The notes beneath the pieces are model-generated. The model did not search any database, had not been told where the DNA came from, and saw only the letters and a program-made list of their open reading frames with translations. A program made the position numbers and the translations under genes. Source: Gammaproteobacteria bacterium (lineage in GTDB: Bacteria > Pseudomonadota > Gammaproteobacteria > Pseudomonadales > Oceanobacteraceae). From it: DNA of 49,836 nucleotides. Where the stretch lies: positions 1 to 49,836 of the forward strand of contig JABXIK010000088.1 in NCBI GenBank assembly GCA_013373125.1, in the 5' to 3' direction. Positions within the stretch are counted from its first letter, which is position 1; each line of letters starts with the position of its first letter. This document shows, piece by piece, positions 19,489 to 28,447 of this stretch.

Positions 19489-21022
19489 ATGCGGGCTCAC
19501 TGGTTACTGCTGGCTCGGTAACGTCTTTAAATTGTCCTGTCATCCATTGACCGAGTTGTTCGATGGACACATCTTGAGTGGCTTTGATTGGGCTGATTTC
19601 ACCTTGGCAGATAGCACACAGGCGATCACAAATTTGGTACAGCTCGTCAATGTCTTCTGAGATGACAACAATGGCGGCACCTTGATCGCGTAATTCAATT
19701 AAGGCGTGTCGTATTAATACCGCGGCGCCAATGTCTACGCCCCAAGTGGGGTGAGAGCAAGCTAACAGTTTTGGATTTTGTTCAATTTCGCGGCCAAGAA
19801 TAAATTTTTGTAAATTACCGCCAGATAAGCTTTTTGCTTGCGCTTGCAAGCCGGCACTTTTCACTTTGTATTTTTGTAATATGTGCTCACCCAATGCTTT
19901 GACTTTATCAAAGCGAATCCAACCTTTATTGAGTAAACCTAAGTGTGCGCTACTTAATAATGTGTTTTGCTCTAAACTCATATCGGGTACAGCACCGCGC
20001 CCTAAACGTTCTTCTGGTACAAAGGCAAAACCTAATTGGCGTCGTGCCGTTGGTGAGAGATCACCAATGTTTTTATCTAATAAGCGAATGCAATCGGCAC
20101 TAGTGGTTTCTTCGCCGCTTAATAAACGCATGAGTTCGTCTTGACCATTACCGGCCACACCTGCGATGCCTAAAATTTCACCGCCTTTTACTTTTAAATG
20201 CAGTTGCTTAATGGTGCAGGCGAAAGGGTCTTCGCTTTGATAATTTAAATCGGCAATATCTAAAACCACTTTTCCCCCTTCAACTTTTTGAAAGTCTTGG
20301 TTTAAGGGGGTGTCATCGCCCACCATCATTCTGGCGATGTCATGGCTGCTGACAGCTTGTGGGTCACAATGTCCACTGACTTTACCGCCGCGCAAAATCG
20401 TTGCGTTATGGCAAAGCTCGGTAACTTCATCTAATTTGTGAGAGATAAATAAAATTGAGCAGCCTTCGCTGGCCAATTTGTTCAGTGTGGCAAATAGGCG
20501 TTTCACTTCTTGTGGTGTGAGCACCGAAGTGGGTTCATCTAGGATGAGTAATTTAATGTCTTGTAAAAGGCAGCGCACAATCTCTACACGCTGCTGTTCG
20601 CCTACCGAAAGCGTGTGCACAAAGCGCTGTGGGTCCAGAGCCATACCGTAGTGTTCGCTCACTTCGCGGATGCGATTACTCAGAGCGGTCATATCTTGGC
20701 TTTGATCTTTCGGCAAGCTTAAGGCGATGTTCTCTGCCACGGTGAGGGTTTCAAACAATGAGAAATGTTGAAACACCATGCCTATGCCTAACCGGCGGGC
20801 GTGGGCTGGGCCACTCACAGAGATGGATTCTCCTTCCCACTCGAATTGACCCGCATCGGGTTTCACCACCCCATAGATGATTTTCATCAGGGTGCTTTTA
20901 CCTGCGCCGTTTTCCCCTAGCAGGGCATGTATCTCACCCTGCTTTACGGTTAGGTCTACCCCGTCATTGGCCATACAGCCTGGGTATTGTTTGCTAATAC
21001 CTGTTAATGCCAGACGATTCAT
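19481..21022 (-). CDS. Nucleoside/purine-type ABC importer ATPase (two fused NBDs)
   Basis: A 513-residue protein with two ABC domains, as in the sugar/nucleoside CUT2-BMP group (XylG/YufO-like). The first domain has Walker A GENGAGKST (36-44), signature LSVGEQQ (138-144) and Walker B LLILDEPT (158-165). The second has a degenerate Walker A (GVAGNGQDE, without GKS), signature LSGGNLQKF and a loose Walker B (CSHPTWGVD). One intact and one degenerate site is normal for this family. It is the first gene of the leftward operon, divergent from xdhA. No gene for a BMP-type binding lipoprotein is found in the window. Confidence 0.92.
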   Translation of the reverse strand: MNRLALTGISKQYPGCMANDGVDLTVKQGEIHALLGENGAGKSTLMKIIYGVVKPDAGQFEWEGESISVSGPAHARRLGIGMVFQHFSLFETLTVAENIALSLPKDQSQDMTALSNRIREVSEHYGMALDPQRFVHTLSVGEQQRVEIVRCLLQDIKLLILDEPTSVLTPQEVKRLFATLNKLASEGCSILFISHKLDEVTELCHNATILRGGKVSGHCDPQAVSSHDIARMMVGDDTPLNQDFQKVEGGKVVLDIADLNYQSEDPFACTIKQLHLKVKGGEILGIAGVAGNGQDELMRLLSGEETTSADCIRLLDKNIGDLSPTARRQLGFAFVPEERLGRGAVPDMSLEQNTLLSSAHLGLLNKGWIRFDKVKALGEHILQKYKVKSAGLQAQAKSLSGGNLQKFILGREIEQNPKLLACSHPTWGVDIGAAVLIRHALIELRDQGAAIVVISEDIDELYQICDRLCAICQGEISPIKATQDVSIEQLGQWMTGQFKDVTEPAVTSEPAYV

Positions 21023-21135
21023 ACTACTTTAAGACCATAGATTGATTAAACATGAGAACCTTTAAAATAAAGCTGACTACTTGGACAGGATGTTATTTGC
21101 AATTAGTTTGCCAAAACCCTCATGAACAGTAATAT

Positions 21136-21151
21136 TTGGACAAATGGTTAA
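21136..21151. promoter_or_regulatory. RutR-like operator, site 1
   Basis: TTGGACAAATGGTTAA agrees with the published E. coli RutR consensus TTGACCANNTGGTCAA at 11 of its 14 defined positions. It lies between the divergent ABC-importer operon and xdhA. Its centre is 20 bp, two helical turns, from site 2. Confidence 0.6.
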
Positions 21152-21155
21152 TTTT

Positions 21156-21171
21156 CTGACTAAATGGTCAG
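21156..21171. promoter_or_regulatory. RutR-like operator, site 2
   Basis: CTGACTAAATGGTCAG is an inverted repeat with one mismatched pair and fits the RutR consensus at 11 of 14 defined positions. It overlaps a possible -35 (CTGACT) placed 18 bases before TATATA at 21180-21185, so binding would block the xdhA promoter. Confidence 0.65.
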
Positions 21172-21179
21172 GTTATTGC

Positions 21180-21185
21180 TATATA
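21180..21185 (+). promoter_or_regulatory. Possible -10 of the xdhA operon
   Basis: TATATA, with the overlapping alternative TATAAG at 21182-21187, lies about 100 bases before the xdhA start. The -35 is weak and coincides with operator site 2, as expected of a repressible or activator-assisted promoter. The rest of the 259-bp divergent region shows no gene. Confidence 0.4.
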
Positions 21186-21281
21186 AGAAAGCAATATAAA
21201 CCAACGCCCGTGGCTGCTTTCTAAGAAAACAGGGGTCGTGGCCTTGAATTCAGGGACATTGGGCAATGAAGAGGTATTAAT

Positions 21282-22718
21282 GTGATTCGCTTTTGCTTAA
21301 ACGGACAATGGGTTGAAGAATCCGATATCGATCCAAACTGGACCATTTTGCGTTACCTTCGCACCAACAAGAGGCAGTTAGCTGCTAAGGAAGGGTGTGC
21401 TGGTGGTGACTGTGGGGCCTGTTCTATTCTGGTTGGGGATCTAAACCCAGAAGGTCAATTCGAATACCAAGCCATTAATGGCTGTATTGCTTTATTAGGC
21501 AGTCTGCATGGTAAGTACGTGGTGACAGTTGAAGGCTTAAAAGAAGCAGAACAATTGCATCCAGTACAACAAGCCATGGTGGATAAGCATGGTTCTCAAT
21601 GTGGCTTTTGTACCCCAGGTATTGTTTCTGCACTCACCGCATTGCATTTTAATCGCTCACAGCAATCGGCCACTAAGGTCAGCGATCACGATATTCACGT
21701 GGCACTATCTGGTAATTTATGCCGTTGTACCGGATACCGCTCCATTATGGATGCCGCACACGCCATGTTTGAATACCCAGCTCCGAGCGAACATGCCGTG
21801 ATTAATCAGGCCAGTGTGGTGCAATTTGATCCAGCTGCCATGAAACAGGGCGTGCAACCAAGCCTTGAATCACAAGGTCGTCATTTATATGTGCCGCAGT
21901 CAGAATCTGAGTTACAAGAGTTACTCGCGTCGTATCCGGATGCAAAAATCTGGGCCGGTGGTACCGATCTAGGTTTAGAAATTACGCAGCAGTTTAAACA
22001 ATTTGATCGCATTATTTCGTTGCATCAAATTGCATCATTAAAAGTCGTGACCCAATCACAAAAAGAAATTCGCTTAGGGGCCATGGTGACCTATAGCGAA
22101 AGTGAAGCGGTATTGGCAAAAAGCTTTCCTTCGTTTGTCCAGCTTATAGAACGTATTGGTTCGCGCCAAATTCGTAATTTGGGCACGCTAGGGGGGAATG
22201 TAGCTAATGGTTCACCCATTGGTGATACGCCCCCCGTCTTTTTTGCCTTAAATGCAAAACTGGTTTTAGCATCAAAACAAGGTGAGCGTGAAATTGCGAT
22301 ACAAGATTTTTATCATGGCTACAAACAAACCGATTTAAAATCTGGGGAATATTTAAAAGCCATCGTCTTACCAAAATTAACCCCTGAACAAAGTCTGTAT
22401 ATTTATAAAATCAGTAAACGTAAAGACGACGATATCTCTGCCGTGTTAATGGCCTGTGTGATTGAACATAATGGGAAAACCATTACCGCTGCGAGAGTAG
22501 CTTGTGGTGGTATGGCGGCTACGCCATGTCATGCGGTGAAAACCGAGCAAGCACTGATGGGCAAGCCATTCGCATTATCTAGCTTTGAAAAGGCGAGCGA
22601 TTGTATCGCACAAGATTTCTCACCTATTAAAGATGTTCGCGCCACTAAAGAATATCGATTAACCGTTGCCAAGAATTTGGTGATCAAAACCGGCCTTGAA
22701 TGTTTGGGAGGGCAGTAA
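21282..22718 (+). CDS. xdhA: Xanthine dehydrogenase small subunit (2x[2Fe-2S], FAD)
   Basis: Electron-transfer subunit of xanthine dehydrogenase. Its 478 residues carry a plant-ferredoxin-type cluster (Cys39, 44, 47 and 68), a second cluster (Cys107, 110, 147 and 149 in QCGFC and CRCTGYR), then an FAD domain (AGGTD at 225-229; RNLGTLGGNVANGSPIGD). The start is GTG at 21282, 7 bases after GAGG. It is the first gene of the catabolic operon; one base separates it from xdhB. Electrons from hypoxanthine or xanthine pass through it to NAD+. Confidence 0.97.
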   Translation: MIRFCLNGQWVEESDIDPNWTILRYLRTNKRQLAAKEGCAGGDCGACSILVGDLNPEGQFEYQAINGCIALLGSLHGKYVVTVEGLKEAEQLHPVQQAMVDKHGSQCGFCTPGIVSALTALHFNRSQQSATKVSDHDIHVALSGNLCRCTGYRSIMDAAHAMFEYPAPSEHAVINQASVVQFDPAAMKQGVQPSLESQGRHLYVPQSESELQELLASYPDAKIWAGGTDLGLEITQQFKQFDRIISLHQIASLKVVTQSQKEIRLGAMVTYSESEAVLAKSFPSFVQLIERIGSRQIRNLGTLGGNVANGSPIGDTPPVFFALNAKLVLASKQGEREIAIQDFYHGYKQTDLKSGEYLKAIVLPKLTPEQSLYIYKISKRKDDDISAVLMACVIEHNGKTITAARVACGGMAATPCHAVKTEQALMGKPFALSSFEKASDCIAQDFSPIKDVRATKEYRLTVAKNLVIKTGLECLGGQ

Positions 22719-22719
22719 T

Positions 22720-25083
22720 ATGAGTTTCATGTCATCAAAACTCGATGCCTATGAAGTGCGACGCAAACGCCCAGCAAAAGGCAAAATTGGAAAAGATCAA
22801 AAACATGAAAGTGCCGATAAGCATGTGACGGGCGAAGCGGTTTATATTGACGATATGCCGGAGTTATCCGGAACATTGCACATGGCCGTGGGACAGAGCA
22901 GCGAGGCCCACGCTGAAATCCTCAGTATGGATCTATCTGCAGTAAAAGCGGCCCCCGGTGTGATTGATGTCATTGTGTATGACGATGTTCCCGGTGAAAA
23001 AGACATAGGTCCCGTTTTTAAGGGCGATCCCATTTTTGCCACAGGTAAAGTGGAATACATAGGGCAGCCATTATTTGCCGTCGCCGCAACCAGTTTTGAA
23101 GAAGCCAAACGCGCTGTGTTGCTTGCCAAAGTAGAATACAAAACGTTGCCGGCTGTATTAGAGATTGAAGACGCGCTAAAACAAGAATTCTTTGTGCATC
23201 CGCCGCATACTCAAAGCAAAGGAGATTATGCCGCAGCTATTAAAAATGCCCCCAATCAACTAAGTGGTGAGATTTATGTAAAAGGCCAAGAGCATTTTTA
23301 TTTAGAGTCTCAAGCCAGTTATGTGGTGCCGACCGAAGATAAAGGCATGAAGGTTTATACCTCTTCGCAACATCCATCGGAAGTGCAAAAGCTTGTATCG
23401 GAAGTGTTGGATTTACCCATCAATTATGTGCAAGTGGAAGTGCGCCGTATGGGTGGTGGTTTTGGTGGTAAAGAAACCCAAGCCGCTCCTTGGGCGTGCA
23501 TGGCTGCGGTATTGGCTAATCGTTTACGTCAGCCGGTTAAAGTGAGATTGGCGCGACAAGATGACATGGTGATGACAGGTAAGCGTCATGACTTTTTAAA
23601 TCGTTACACTGTGGGTTTTGATAACCAAGGTAAGTTGCATGGCAGTGACATCATGGTGGCAGGTAAGTGTGGTTACAGCCCAGATTTATCTAATTCTATT
23701 GTGGATCGCGCCATGTTTCACAGTGACAACGCTTATAATTTGCAAGATGCCCGTGTAGTGGGTAATCGTTGTAAAACACACACGGTTTCCAATACCGCAT
23801 TTCGTGGATTTGGCGGACCTCAAGGCACTATGGTTGCCGAATTAATAATGGATGACGTTGCGCGATTTGTGGGGAAAGATCCATTAGATGTGCGCAAGAT
23901 TAATTTGTATCAAGATGGTGACATCACTCATTACGGTCAGCCTATTGAACACTATCACATGGCCGAGCTTATTGAGCAGTTAGAAAACGAAAGTGAATAC
24001 CGTAAGCGTCGTGAAGCCATTACTATTTTTAATCAATCCAATGCCTACACTAAACGTGGATTAGCTTTAACGCCGGTGAAGTTTGGTATCTCATTTACCG
24101 CACAACATTTAAACCAAGCCGGCGCCCTTGTGCATATTTATACCGATGGCAGCATTCATGTGAACCATGGCGGTACAGAAATGGGACAAGGTTTGTTTAC
24201 CAAGGTTGCGCAGATAGTGGCAAATGAATTTGATGTGGACTTAGACATGGTGCAAGTGAGCAGCACCAATACGGAAAAAGTACCCAATACATCACCTACA
24301 GCTGCCTCCTCCGGCACGGATTTAAATGGTAAAGCGGCACAAAATGCGTGTATGACGATCAAGCAGCGTTTAGTGGAATTTGCATGCGAAAAATTTTCAG
24401 TGAACAGTGGCGCGGTGACGTTTGAAAATAATCATGTGTTAATTCAAACCGATAAAGGCGTTGAAGAATTTGGCTTTGGTCCGTTTGTGGAAATGGCGTA
24501 CATGAATCGAGTGTCACTCTCTTCTACAGGTTACTACAAAACGCCGAAAATATATTACGACCATGCGAACGCTACGGGTCGACCATTCTTCTATTTCGCA
24601 TTAGGCGCTGCGTGTAGTGAAGTTGAAATTGATACCCTAACCGGTGAATACCAAGTATTGCGTACCGATATTATTCATGACGTCGGCCAATCCATTAACC
24701 CAGCCATTGATATTGGTCAAATTGAAGGGGGCTTTATTCAAGGCATGGGTTGGTTAACCACAGAAGAATTAAATTGGGATGAAAGCGGTCATTTAATTTC
24801 AAATGGCCCGGCCAATTATAAGATTCCAACGTCCAGCGATATGCCGCCAATTTTTAATGTGCGTTTGTTTGATCGTGCTAACGATGAGCACACCATATAC
24901 AACTCTAAAGCCGTGGGTGAGCCGCCATTAATGTTGGGTATGTCTGTGTGGTTAGCGTTAAGAGACGCGGCTGCCAGTGTGGCAGATTATAAAGTGGCGC
25001 CGCCATTGGATACACCTGCTACCCCCGAGCGTGTATTAAATGCCGTGATGTTTGCGCAACAGCACAAAGCAGGTGCGGTATGA
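22720..25083 (+). CDS. xdhB: Xanthine dehydrogenase molybdopterin subunit
   Basis: Catalytic subunit, 787 residues, that hydroxylates hypoxanthine and xanthine to urate. Molybdopterin-binding motifs are GGGFGGKE (from residue 245), FRGFGGPQG and GGTEMGQGL. The catalytic base is Glu734 in the KAVGEPPLM motif. The frame is open 8 codons upstream inside xdhA, but ATG 22720 has GGGAGG 8 bases before it. The end overlaps xdhC by 4 bases (ATGA). Confidence 0.97.
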   Translation: MSFMSSKLDAYEVRRKRPAKGKIGKDQKHESADKHVTGEAVYIDDMPELSGTLHMAVGQSSEAHAEILSMDLSAVKAAPGVIDVIVYDDVPGEKDIGPVFKGDPIFATGKVEYIGQPLFAVAATSFEEAKRAVLLAKVEYKTLPAVLEIEDALKQEFFVHPPHTQSKGDYAAAIKNAPNQLSGEIYVKGQEHFYLESQASYVVPTEDKGMKVYTSSQHPSEVQKLVSEVLDLPINYVQVEVRRMGGGFGGKETQAAPWACMAAVLANRLRQPVKVRLARQDDMVMTGKRHDFLNRYTVGFDNQGKLHGSDIMVAGKCGYSPDLSNSIVDRAMFHSDNAYNLQDARVVGNRCKTHTVSNTAFRGFGGPQGTMVAELIMDDVARFVGKDPLDVRKINLYQDGDITHYGQPIEHYHMAELIEQLENESEYRKRREAITIFNQSNAYTKRGLALTPVKFGISFTAQHLNQAGALVHIYTDGSIHVNHGGTEMGQGLFTKVAQIVANEFDVDLDMVQVSSTNTEKVPNTSPTAASSGTDLNGKAAQNACMTIKQRLVEFACEKFSVNSGAVTFENNHVLIQTDKGVEEFGFGPFVEMAYMNRVSLSSTGYYKTPKIYYDHANATGRPFFYFALGAACSEVEIDTLTGEYQVLRTDIIHDVGQSINPAIDIGQIEGGFIQGMGWLTTEELNWDESGHLISNGPANYKIPTSSDMPPIFNVRLFDRANDEHTIYNSKAVGEPPLMLGMSVWLALRDAAASVADYKVAPPLDTPATPERVLNAVMFAQQHKAGAV

Positions 25084-25952
25084 AAGCCCAGCACTGGTAT
25101 GACGCGGTGGTAAAGTGCGAACAACAAGGCATAGCTTATGTGTTGGCGACGGTTATGGGGGCAGCGGGATCTGTGCCCCGTGATCAAGGTAGCAAGATGG
25201 TCATTACTGAAAACAGCCAATACGATACGTTAGGTGGTGGTCATCTTGAATACAAGGTGGTGCAACACGCACAGCAATTGTTAGCTGAGAATCAAGTGGG
25301 AAATTTTATTGAACACTTTCCATTAGGAGCCAGCTTAGGGCAATGCTGTGGTGGCAGTGTGAGCGTATTGTTTGAAAGTTTTGCAGTAAAAGGTTTAAAC
25401 CTTACGGTGTTTGGTGCGGGTCATGTGGCCAAAGCCTTGATGAGTATCTTATCGCAAATGCCTGGCAAGGTTCGCTGGATCGATAACCGCGAAGATATGT
25501 TTCCGCGTCAGCAATACGACAATGTGCAAACTATTTTAAGTGATGATCCTGTCGCCGAAATGAAGACATTACCGGTAAACAGCCAAGTATTAATATTAAC
25601 TCATAATCATCAGTTAGATTTTGACTTGGTGGAGCATGCATTAAAGCGTGGCGATTTATCTTACGTGGGTTGTATTGGTTCGCAAACGAAAGCACAGCGC
25701 TTTCAAATGCGCTTGCAACATAAAGGTTTCGATGAGGGCACAATTAACAACATGATATGTCCTGTTGGCGATACTAGTATTCCCGGTAAATTGCCCATTG
25801 AAGTGGCCGTGTCTATATCGGCGCAATTAATTCAACATCTAGAGCAATTCAAGCAAGCGCAGCCACAACGTCAAGGGGTGAGCTGGCAAACCATTAAACA
25901 AGATTTAGTGAAAGGAAAAGCTGTGTCATCCATGCCAAATAAAGTGGAATAA
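25080..25952 (+). CDS. xdhC: Xanthine dehydrogenase accessory protein XdhC
   Basis: Binds molybdenum cofactor, promotes its sulfuration and inserts it into XdhB. It is not a subunit of the final enzyme. Its 290 residues contain the N-terminal XdhC/CoxI domain (ATVMGAAGSVPRDQGSKM) and a C-terminal Rossmann-like domain (FGAGHVAKAL; YVGCIGSQTKAQR). The start overlaps the xdhB stop as ATGA, which indicates translational coupling. Confidence 0.95.
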   Translation: MKAQHWYDAVVKCEQQGIAYVLATVMGAAGSVPRDQGSKMVITENSQYDTLGGGHLEYKVVQHAQQLLAENQVGNFIEHFPLGASLGQCCGGSVSVLFESFAVKGLNLTVFGAGHVAKALMSILSQMPGKVRWIDNREDMFPRQQYDNVQTILSDDPVAEMKTLPVNSQVLILTHNHQLDFDLVEHALKRGDLSYVGCIGSQTKAQRFQMRLQHKGFDEGTINNMICPVGDTSIPGKLPIEVAVSISAQLIQHLEQFKQAQPQRQGVSWQTIKQDLVKGKAVSSMPNKVE

Positions 25953-26009
25953 CGGCTGAATAATAAAATTGGTTAAGTAAGTCCATCTTATGGATGGCAG
26001 GAGAATAAA

Positions 26010-27002
26010 TTGAAAGTAGAACAACATCCTTACAATACATGGATTGATTTAGTGAGCCGTCGTTTGGGCGGACAAACACTAGATTGCAGCGATGACTTTT
26101 TTGCTGAAATGGAAAATCTGCTAAAGCCAGAAGCGCCAGTGTTTATTGATGATAAGTACACGGATCGTGGTAAATGGATGGATGGTTGGGAAAGTCGCCG
26201 TAAGCGCGTCGTCGGTCACGATTGGTGTGTGATTAAACTAGGCGCACAAGGCATTATCCATGGTGTGAATGTGTGTACGCGTCACTTTGCCGGTAACGCG
26301 CCACAAAAAGTATCCATTGAAGCATGCAACATACAAGGTGCGCCGTTAGCGGATACGCAATGGACCATGATCTTAGAAACCACTGAGGTGAAACCTGACA
26401 GCGATAACTTTTTTGATATCGCCAATAATGGTGAATGGACCCATGTGCGTTTGAATATTTTCCCTGATGGTGGTGTTGCGCGTTTACGTTTGTATGGTGA
26501 GCCAAGCATCAACTGGGATTGGTTCTTACCAAACGAGCCCATTGATTTAGCTTATATTAAAAACGGTGCGCGTCCTTTAGCCTGTAGTGATATGTTTTTC
26601 TCCTCCATGGAAAATCTCATCATGCCGGATCGCGGTAAAAATATGGGCGATGGCTGGGAAACCAAGCGCCGTCGCGGTGGTCGCGAATGTGATTGGATTA
26701 TTGTGAAACTGGGTGCTGTAGGTAGCATTGAAAAAGTAGTGGTGGACACCGCACACTTTAAAGGCAACTTCCCGGATTCTTTCACTTTACAGGCGGTATT
26801 GTTGCCAGCGGGAGAAACACCGAATGATGATACTCAGTGGCAAACTGTGATTGAAAAGCAAAAGCTGTCGGCTGATGCGGAGCACTTCTATAAAGATGAG
26901 GTAAATACAAATGGACAAGTATTTAGCCATATCAAATTGAACATGTATCCAGATGGCGGTATCAGCCGTTTGCGTGTGTTCGGTTACCCTAAAAAGGATT
27001 AA
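26010..27002 (+). CDS. alc: Allantoicase
   Basis: Splits allantoate into ureidoglycolate and urea. The 330-residue protein is a tandem repeat of two jelly-roll allantoicase domains: KWMDGWESRRKR in the first is mirrored by MGDGWETKRRRG in the second, and both halves end with FPDGG/YPDGG-IxRLR. The start is TTG at 26010, with CAGGAGA 5 bases before it; there is no good ATG. A short CCATC/GATGG hairpin lies between xdhC and this gene. Its substrate needs an allantoinase, which the window does not contain. Confidence 0.95.
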   Translation: MKVEQHPYNTWIDLVSRRLGGQTLDCSDDFFAEMENLLKPEAPVFIDDKYTDRGKWMDGWESRRKRVVGHDWCVIKLGAQGIIHGVNVCTRHFAGNAPQKVSIEACNIQGAPLADTQWTMILETTEVKPDSDNFFDIANNGEWTHVRLNIFPDGGVARLRLYGEPSINWDWFLPNEPIDLAYIKNGARPLACSDMFFSSMENLIMPDRGKNMGDGWETKRRRGGRECDWIIVKLGAVGSIEKVVVDTAHFKGNFPDSFTLQAVLLPAGETPNDDTQWQTVIEKQKLSADAEHFYKDEVNTNGQVFSHIKLNMYPDGGISRLRVFGYPKKD

Positions 27003-27007
27003 GCATC

Positions 27008-27520
27008 ATGACCTTGTCAGATTTAAATGAATTAAGTTCTCAAGATGCGTTTACCGCTTTTTCCAGTTGTTGTTCCAGCGAAAGCTGGATCAAGGCCATG
27101 GTGAACGCGCGTCCTTTTTCTGATCATGCAAGCATGCAACAAGTGGCGTTGGATATTTGGAACGATTTGAACGAGCAAGATTATCTACAGGCGTTCGAAG
27201 GCCATCCTAAAATTGGCGATGTGAATAGTCTTAGAAAAAAATACGCCAGCACAAAAGGCTTGGCCTCAAACGAGCAAAGTGGGGTTAATAGTGCAGATGA
27301 ATCTACGCTGGTGGAGCTAGCGCAAGCCAATGATGAATACTTCGATAAAAATGGCTTTATCTTTATCGTATTTGCCACAGGTAAAAGCGCAGCGCAGATG
27401 CTGGAAATTTTGAAGACTCGCCTGCCAAATGATCGAGCCACCGAAATTCAAAATGCGGCCATCGAACAAAGTAAGATTACAGCCTTACGCTTGGATAAGT
27501 TATTGGGTTTGGCAACATAA
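27008..27520 (+). CDS. uraD: OHCU decarboxylase
   Basis: Decarboxylates 2-oxo-4-hydroxy-4-carboxy-5-ureidoimidazoline stereospecifically to S-allantoin. Its 170 residues match the usual length. The catalytic His66 lies in FEGHPKIGD, and the family stretch FGFIFIVxATGKSA is here GFIFIVFATGKSA. It is 5 bases after alc and 18 bases before uraH, next to its pathway partner. Confidence 0.96.
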   Translation: MTLSDLNELSSQDAFTAFSSCCSSESWIKAMVNARPFSDHASMQQVALDIWNDLNEQDYLQAFEGHPKIGDVNSLRKKYASTKGLASNEQSGVNSADESTLVELAQANDEYFDKNGFIFIVFATGKSAAQMLEILKTRLPNDRATEIQNAAIEQSKITALRLDKLLGLAT

Positions 27521-27538
27521 CGATAAGGATTAGATGAT

Positions 27539-27880
27539 ATGAAGAGTGCAATTACCACACATATTCTCGATGTGAATTTAGGTAAGCCCGCGGCTAATGT
27601 GAATGTGGTGCTATATAAAATTGAAAGCGGCGATCACATTAAAATCGCTGAAAGCGAAACCAATGAAGATGGTCGTATTATTGATTGGATGGGTGATGCT
27701 CAGCGTGAAGCGGGCGTGTATCGTATAACCTTCGACACAGATGGATATTTTAATCAGCTAGGAGAGCGTTGTTTTTACCCAAGTGTGAGCATCGACTTTA
27801 AAATTGAATACCCAGCTGAACATTACCATGTGCCATTGCTAATTAGCGCGCATGGATACTCGACGTATCGAGGTTCATAG
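27539..27880 (+). CDS. uraH: 5-hydroxyisourate hydrolase (transthyretin-like)
   Basis: Hydrolyses 5-hydroxyisourate to OHCU. The protein has 113 residues with the N-terminal motif THILDVNLGKPA, which holds the catalytic His. The C-terminal tetrapeptide YRGS distinguishes the enzyme from transthyretin. There is no periplasmic signal peptide, so it acts in the cytosol. Confidence 0.97.
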   Translation: MKSAITTHILDVNLGKPAANVNVVLYKIESGDHIKIAESETNEDGRIIDWMGDAQREAGVYRITFDTDGYFNQLGERCFYPSVSIDFKIEYPAEHYHVPLLISAHGYSTYRGS

Positions 27881-27882
27881 AC

Positions 27883-28446
27883 GTGAGTATAGAAAAAATT
27901 GTGTTGACCCCAGAGCCATTAAGTAAAGACGCATTCGCACCATTTGGTGATGTGATTGCAGTGGATAATGGCAATGCTCCTATCATGATCAATGAGGGCA
28001 CCACGGAGCGTTTCCATAAATTAGCCACAGTGGAATTAAACGGAAAGCAAAAGTTTGACGGTGCACAGCAAGCTCAATCCATTATCAGTATATTTCGCGC
28101 ACAACCACGCAGCTTGCCTATGCCCATTACTATGATGGAGCGTCACCCTTTGGGCTCTCAAGCGTTTTTGCCCAGTGATAATGACCCATATTTAGTCTTA
28201 GTGTGTTTGGGGGAAGACGCTCCCAATCCTGAAACCCTAAAGCTCTTTGTAGCTAAGGGTGAAGGGGTAAATTACAGCGCGAATACTTGGCATCATCCTT
28301 TATTAGCGTTAGATAAAGTCAGTAACTTTTGGATTGTTGATCGTGCGGGTCAGGGCAATAATTTAGAAGAGCAAAATTTTTCAAGTGAGCTGAAGATTGA
28401 AATACCATCGGATTTAGTGGCTGCTTGTATAGAAGGAATGAAATAA
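27883..28446 (+). CDS. allA: Ureidoglycolate lyase
   Basis: Cleaves ureidoglycolate to glyoxylate and urea. The 187-residue cupin-like protein begins with the family pattern PLSKDAFAPFGDVI. It carries MERHPLGSQAFLP and the conserved WHHPL stretch (NTWHHPLLAL). The start is GTG at 27883, two bases after uraH stops, with GAGG about 10 bases upstream. With alc it completes the ureide branch, yielding two urea per allantoate. Confidence 0.94.
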   Translation: MSIEKIVLTPEPLSKDAFAPFGDVIAVDNGNAPIMINEGTTERFHKLATVELNGKQKFDGAQQAQSIISIFRAQPRSLPMPITMMERHPLGSQAFLPSDNDPYLVLVCLGEDAPNPETLKLFVAKGEGVNYSANTWHHPLLALDKVSNFWIVDRAGQGNNLEEQNFSSELKIEIPSDLVAACIEGMK

Positions 28447-28447
28447 C

